Assembly: GCA_905250075.1 (NCBI GenBank)
Contig: CAJNOP010000098.1
Location: 605,768 to 669,767 of the forward strand
Reading direction: 5' to 3'
DNA: 64,000 nt
Origin: Rotaria sp. Silwood1
Taxonomy: Eukaryota > Rotifera > Eurotatoria > Philodinida > Philodinidae
This document shows, in pieces, positions 62,595-64,000 of this stretch. A program made the position numbers and the translations under genes. Every line of letters starts with the position of its first letter. The stretch's first letter is position 1. A model generated the notes under the pieces. That model made no database searches. It was given only the letters and a program-made list of their open reading frames with translations, and was not told the DNA's origin.

Positions 62595-63763
62595 TTATTG
62601 ATCAATGCCTAAAATGAGATTTCGTTGATAATCTGTCAATTGAATACTATTTTCACCTCTTGATATTTCTCCTCCCATAATTTGAAATTCATGTGGCCAA
62701 TGTGATGTTGTTAATCGATAGCGAAATGCATTTAGTCGACGATCAATTAATTCATCTGGATTTTCTGCAAGTGCCAATGGGGTCATGCAAATATAACTAA
62801 TCATTCTTAATAAACCAGGCGTTTCACCATGGTTTATTGGTGGTGGTGCGACAAATGAAGGACTATTGCAATGAACAGTACGCGAATCAAATAATAATAA
62901 ATCACCTGGTTGAGCATGAATTAATAAACCATATCCTTCTTGTAATATTTCATGATATACAGGAATTTTAGAATTATTTCCTGATTTTGTCCAAATAGAA
63001 AGTAATTCATGAAAACGATTATGTGAACCAGGTATAACCATTAATCCACCGGTTGTTTCATCTGCGGGTAATAAATTAATGATACCTTGAACACAAACTC
63101 GATTTGGTTTCGTAACTGGATTTTGATCGACATGCCAATTAGCACCAACAGTTTTCCATGGATTAGTGTTAGTTTCAATGTCTCTCTCTACAACATAAAT
63201 AAAATAAAATAGAAAAAAAAAGATATACATATATATCACACCGCAGTAAAACAAAAAAAGAGGAACTCAAAGTTAGTATTATTATTCTTACGCTGAATTT
63301 GTGGATTCAAATGCCAAGGTCTGAAAGCACCAATACCATCCATTGAGCATAATAAATTTCGAGTATGCCATATTGCAGCAAAAACATCTTTGATTGCAGG
63401 TATAGAACGAATAAACCATTGAGCTTGTGAATTACCAGCTCCAAAATCTTCAATAATACCAGCTTCATGTCTACCTGGCCATATATTCCATGTTTGAATT
63501 TGTCCACGTTTTATCTTATATGGCGATTTGAGACCTTCTAAATGTTGCCAAATGAGTTTTTTTGCAGTGTTAATTTCCGTTTCATCTAATACATCTGATA
63601 TGATTGTGTATCCATGTTGTTCAAGATGACGTAAACCATCAGCAAGTGTCTCAGGATCTTGACATGAGAAACGTTGTGATTTTGTTCTATAATCAATTTT
63701 TACTCCGACACGATCAACTTCCATAAGTTCATCATTTTTATTTGAACGAGTTGCATTCGCCAT
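62595..63763 (-). CDS. Phytanoyl-CoA dioxygenase (PhyH) family protein, copy 2
   Basis: Two exons (63292-63763 and 62595-63187) join in phase to 354 aa (donor GTAAGAATA, acceptor TTGTAG). Iron ligands are His176 and Asp178 in NWHVDQNP and His263 in FDSRTVHCNSPS. MVIPGSHNRFHE and GLLIHAQPGDLLLF are classic PhyH-family segments. The N-terminal half (RHLEQHGYTIISDVL) provides the usual opening strand. Substrate unknown; this branch (with WNIWPGRHEAGIIE and WHTRNLLCSMDG) looks more like fungal or bacterial PhyH proteins than peroxisomal phytanoyl-CoA hydroxylase, by my recollection. No peroxisomal targeting signal is evident; the end is LGIDQ. It is not a recent duplicate of the 38.8-kb gene. Confidence 0.9.
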
Positions 63764-64000
63764 TCACTAGTGTTGTTATAATAAAAATTTACATGTGTAA
63801 ACTTGAGTTGAATGACGGTATATATATATAAAACATGGCTGTGCATCATAGTATTTATTGCGAAACTCGGTTGACTAATTATGCAAGACAGAAAACAGAA
63901 CGAGAAAAAATGACGTGTGCATGTAGGCTTTTTTCTTGGAGAAAATTGTCTTTTGATCACCAAAAAAGAGACAAATGATCACCAAAATGTGTTTGTTGCG
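63764..64000. promoter_or_regulatory. Upstream region of the second PhyH gene
   Basis: The final 237 bases lie upstream of the minus-strand PhyH start. A TATATATATA run at about 63820-63829 lies about 60 bases before the ATG in the direction of transcription and could serve as a TATA element. Nothing else is recognised. Confidence 0.4.

Overview
The window is eukaryotic nuclear DNA, very AT-rich, with long gene-poor stretches. Most spliced genes have short GT-AG introns of about 50-70 bases. Three things point to a bdelloid rotifer of the Rotaria/Adineta type. Ordinary animal genes are present: a PKC-type kinase, ethanolamine kinase, an N-terminal methyltransferase, a LIM protein and a Ly6 protein. 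Beside them lie bacterial-looking enzymes with few introns: a flavoprotein, phytanoyl-CoA dioxygenase-like proteins, a glyoxalase-fold protein and a TMEM163/CDF-type transporter. There are also an intronless divergent GPCR and an ARM-TIR-SAM protein. The assignment is an inference from gene content, not a database match.

Layout. 1.7-5.0 kb (-): a 12-exon novel-type protein kinase C, with every intron phase consistent over 661 residues. 7.9-14.1 kb (-): a 20-exon IQ-motif protein of about 1,090 residues, with a 621-bp foldback element inside its largest intron. 14.3-15.2 kb (+): an NTMT1-type N-terminal methyltransferase, head to head with the IQ gene across 223 bp. 16.4-17.5 kb (+): ethanolamine kinase. 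18.7-19.5 kb (+): 6-phosphogluconolactonase. 19.7-20.7 kb (-): an intronless GPCR. 20.7-25.2 kb: no gene seen; it holds a diverged direct repeat and a 1.4-kb foldback element. 25.2-26.2 kb (+): a triple ZZ-finger protein. 28.0-28.8 kb (+): a TMEM163/CDF-like transporter. 30.2-33.8 kb (-): ARM-TIR-SAM. 35.1-35.6 kb (-): a small Ly6/uPAR protein. 38.8-40.1 kb (+): a PhyH-type dioxygenase. 44.1-45.5 kb (+): a bacterial-type flavoprotein. 49.3-50.3 kb (+): a membrane-anchored VOC protein. 53.1-54.6 kb (-) and 59.4-60.4 kb (+): two related P-loop GTPases on either side of a small LIM gene (55.2-57.1 kb, +). 62.6-63.8 kb (-): a second PhyH-type dioxygenase.

The genes do not form one pathway. Two clusters merit attention. 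One is the pair of paralogous GTPases, one of which has an N-terminal ubiquitin-like-looking extension. The other is the ARM-TIR-SAM gene, whose domains resemble SARM1 in a different order. The non-coding sequence is rich in long inverted repeats (at least four) and contains decayed coding fragments, as expected from old non-autonomous transposons and pseudogenes. The gene models at 35.1 kb (Ly6) and 55.2 kb (LIM) have exons too short to show as single long open frames and were assembled from splice sites.
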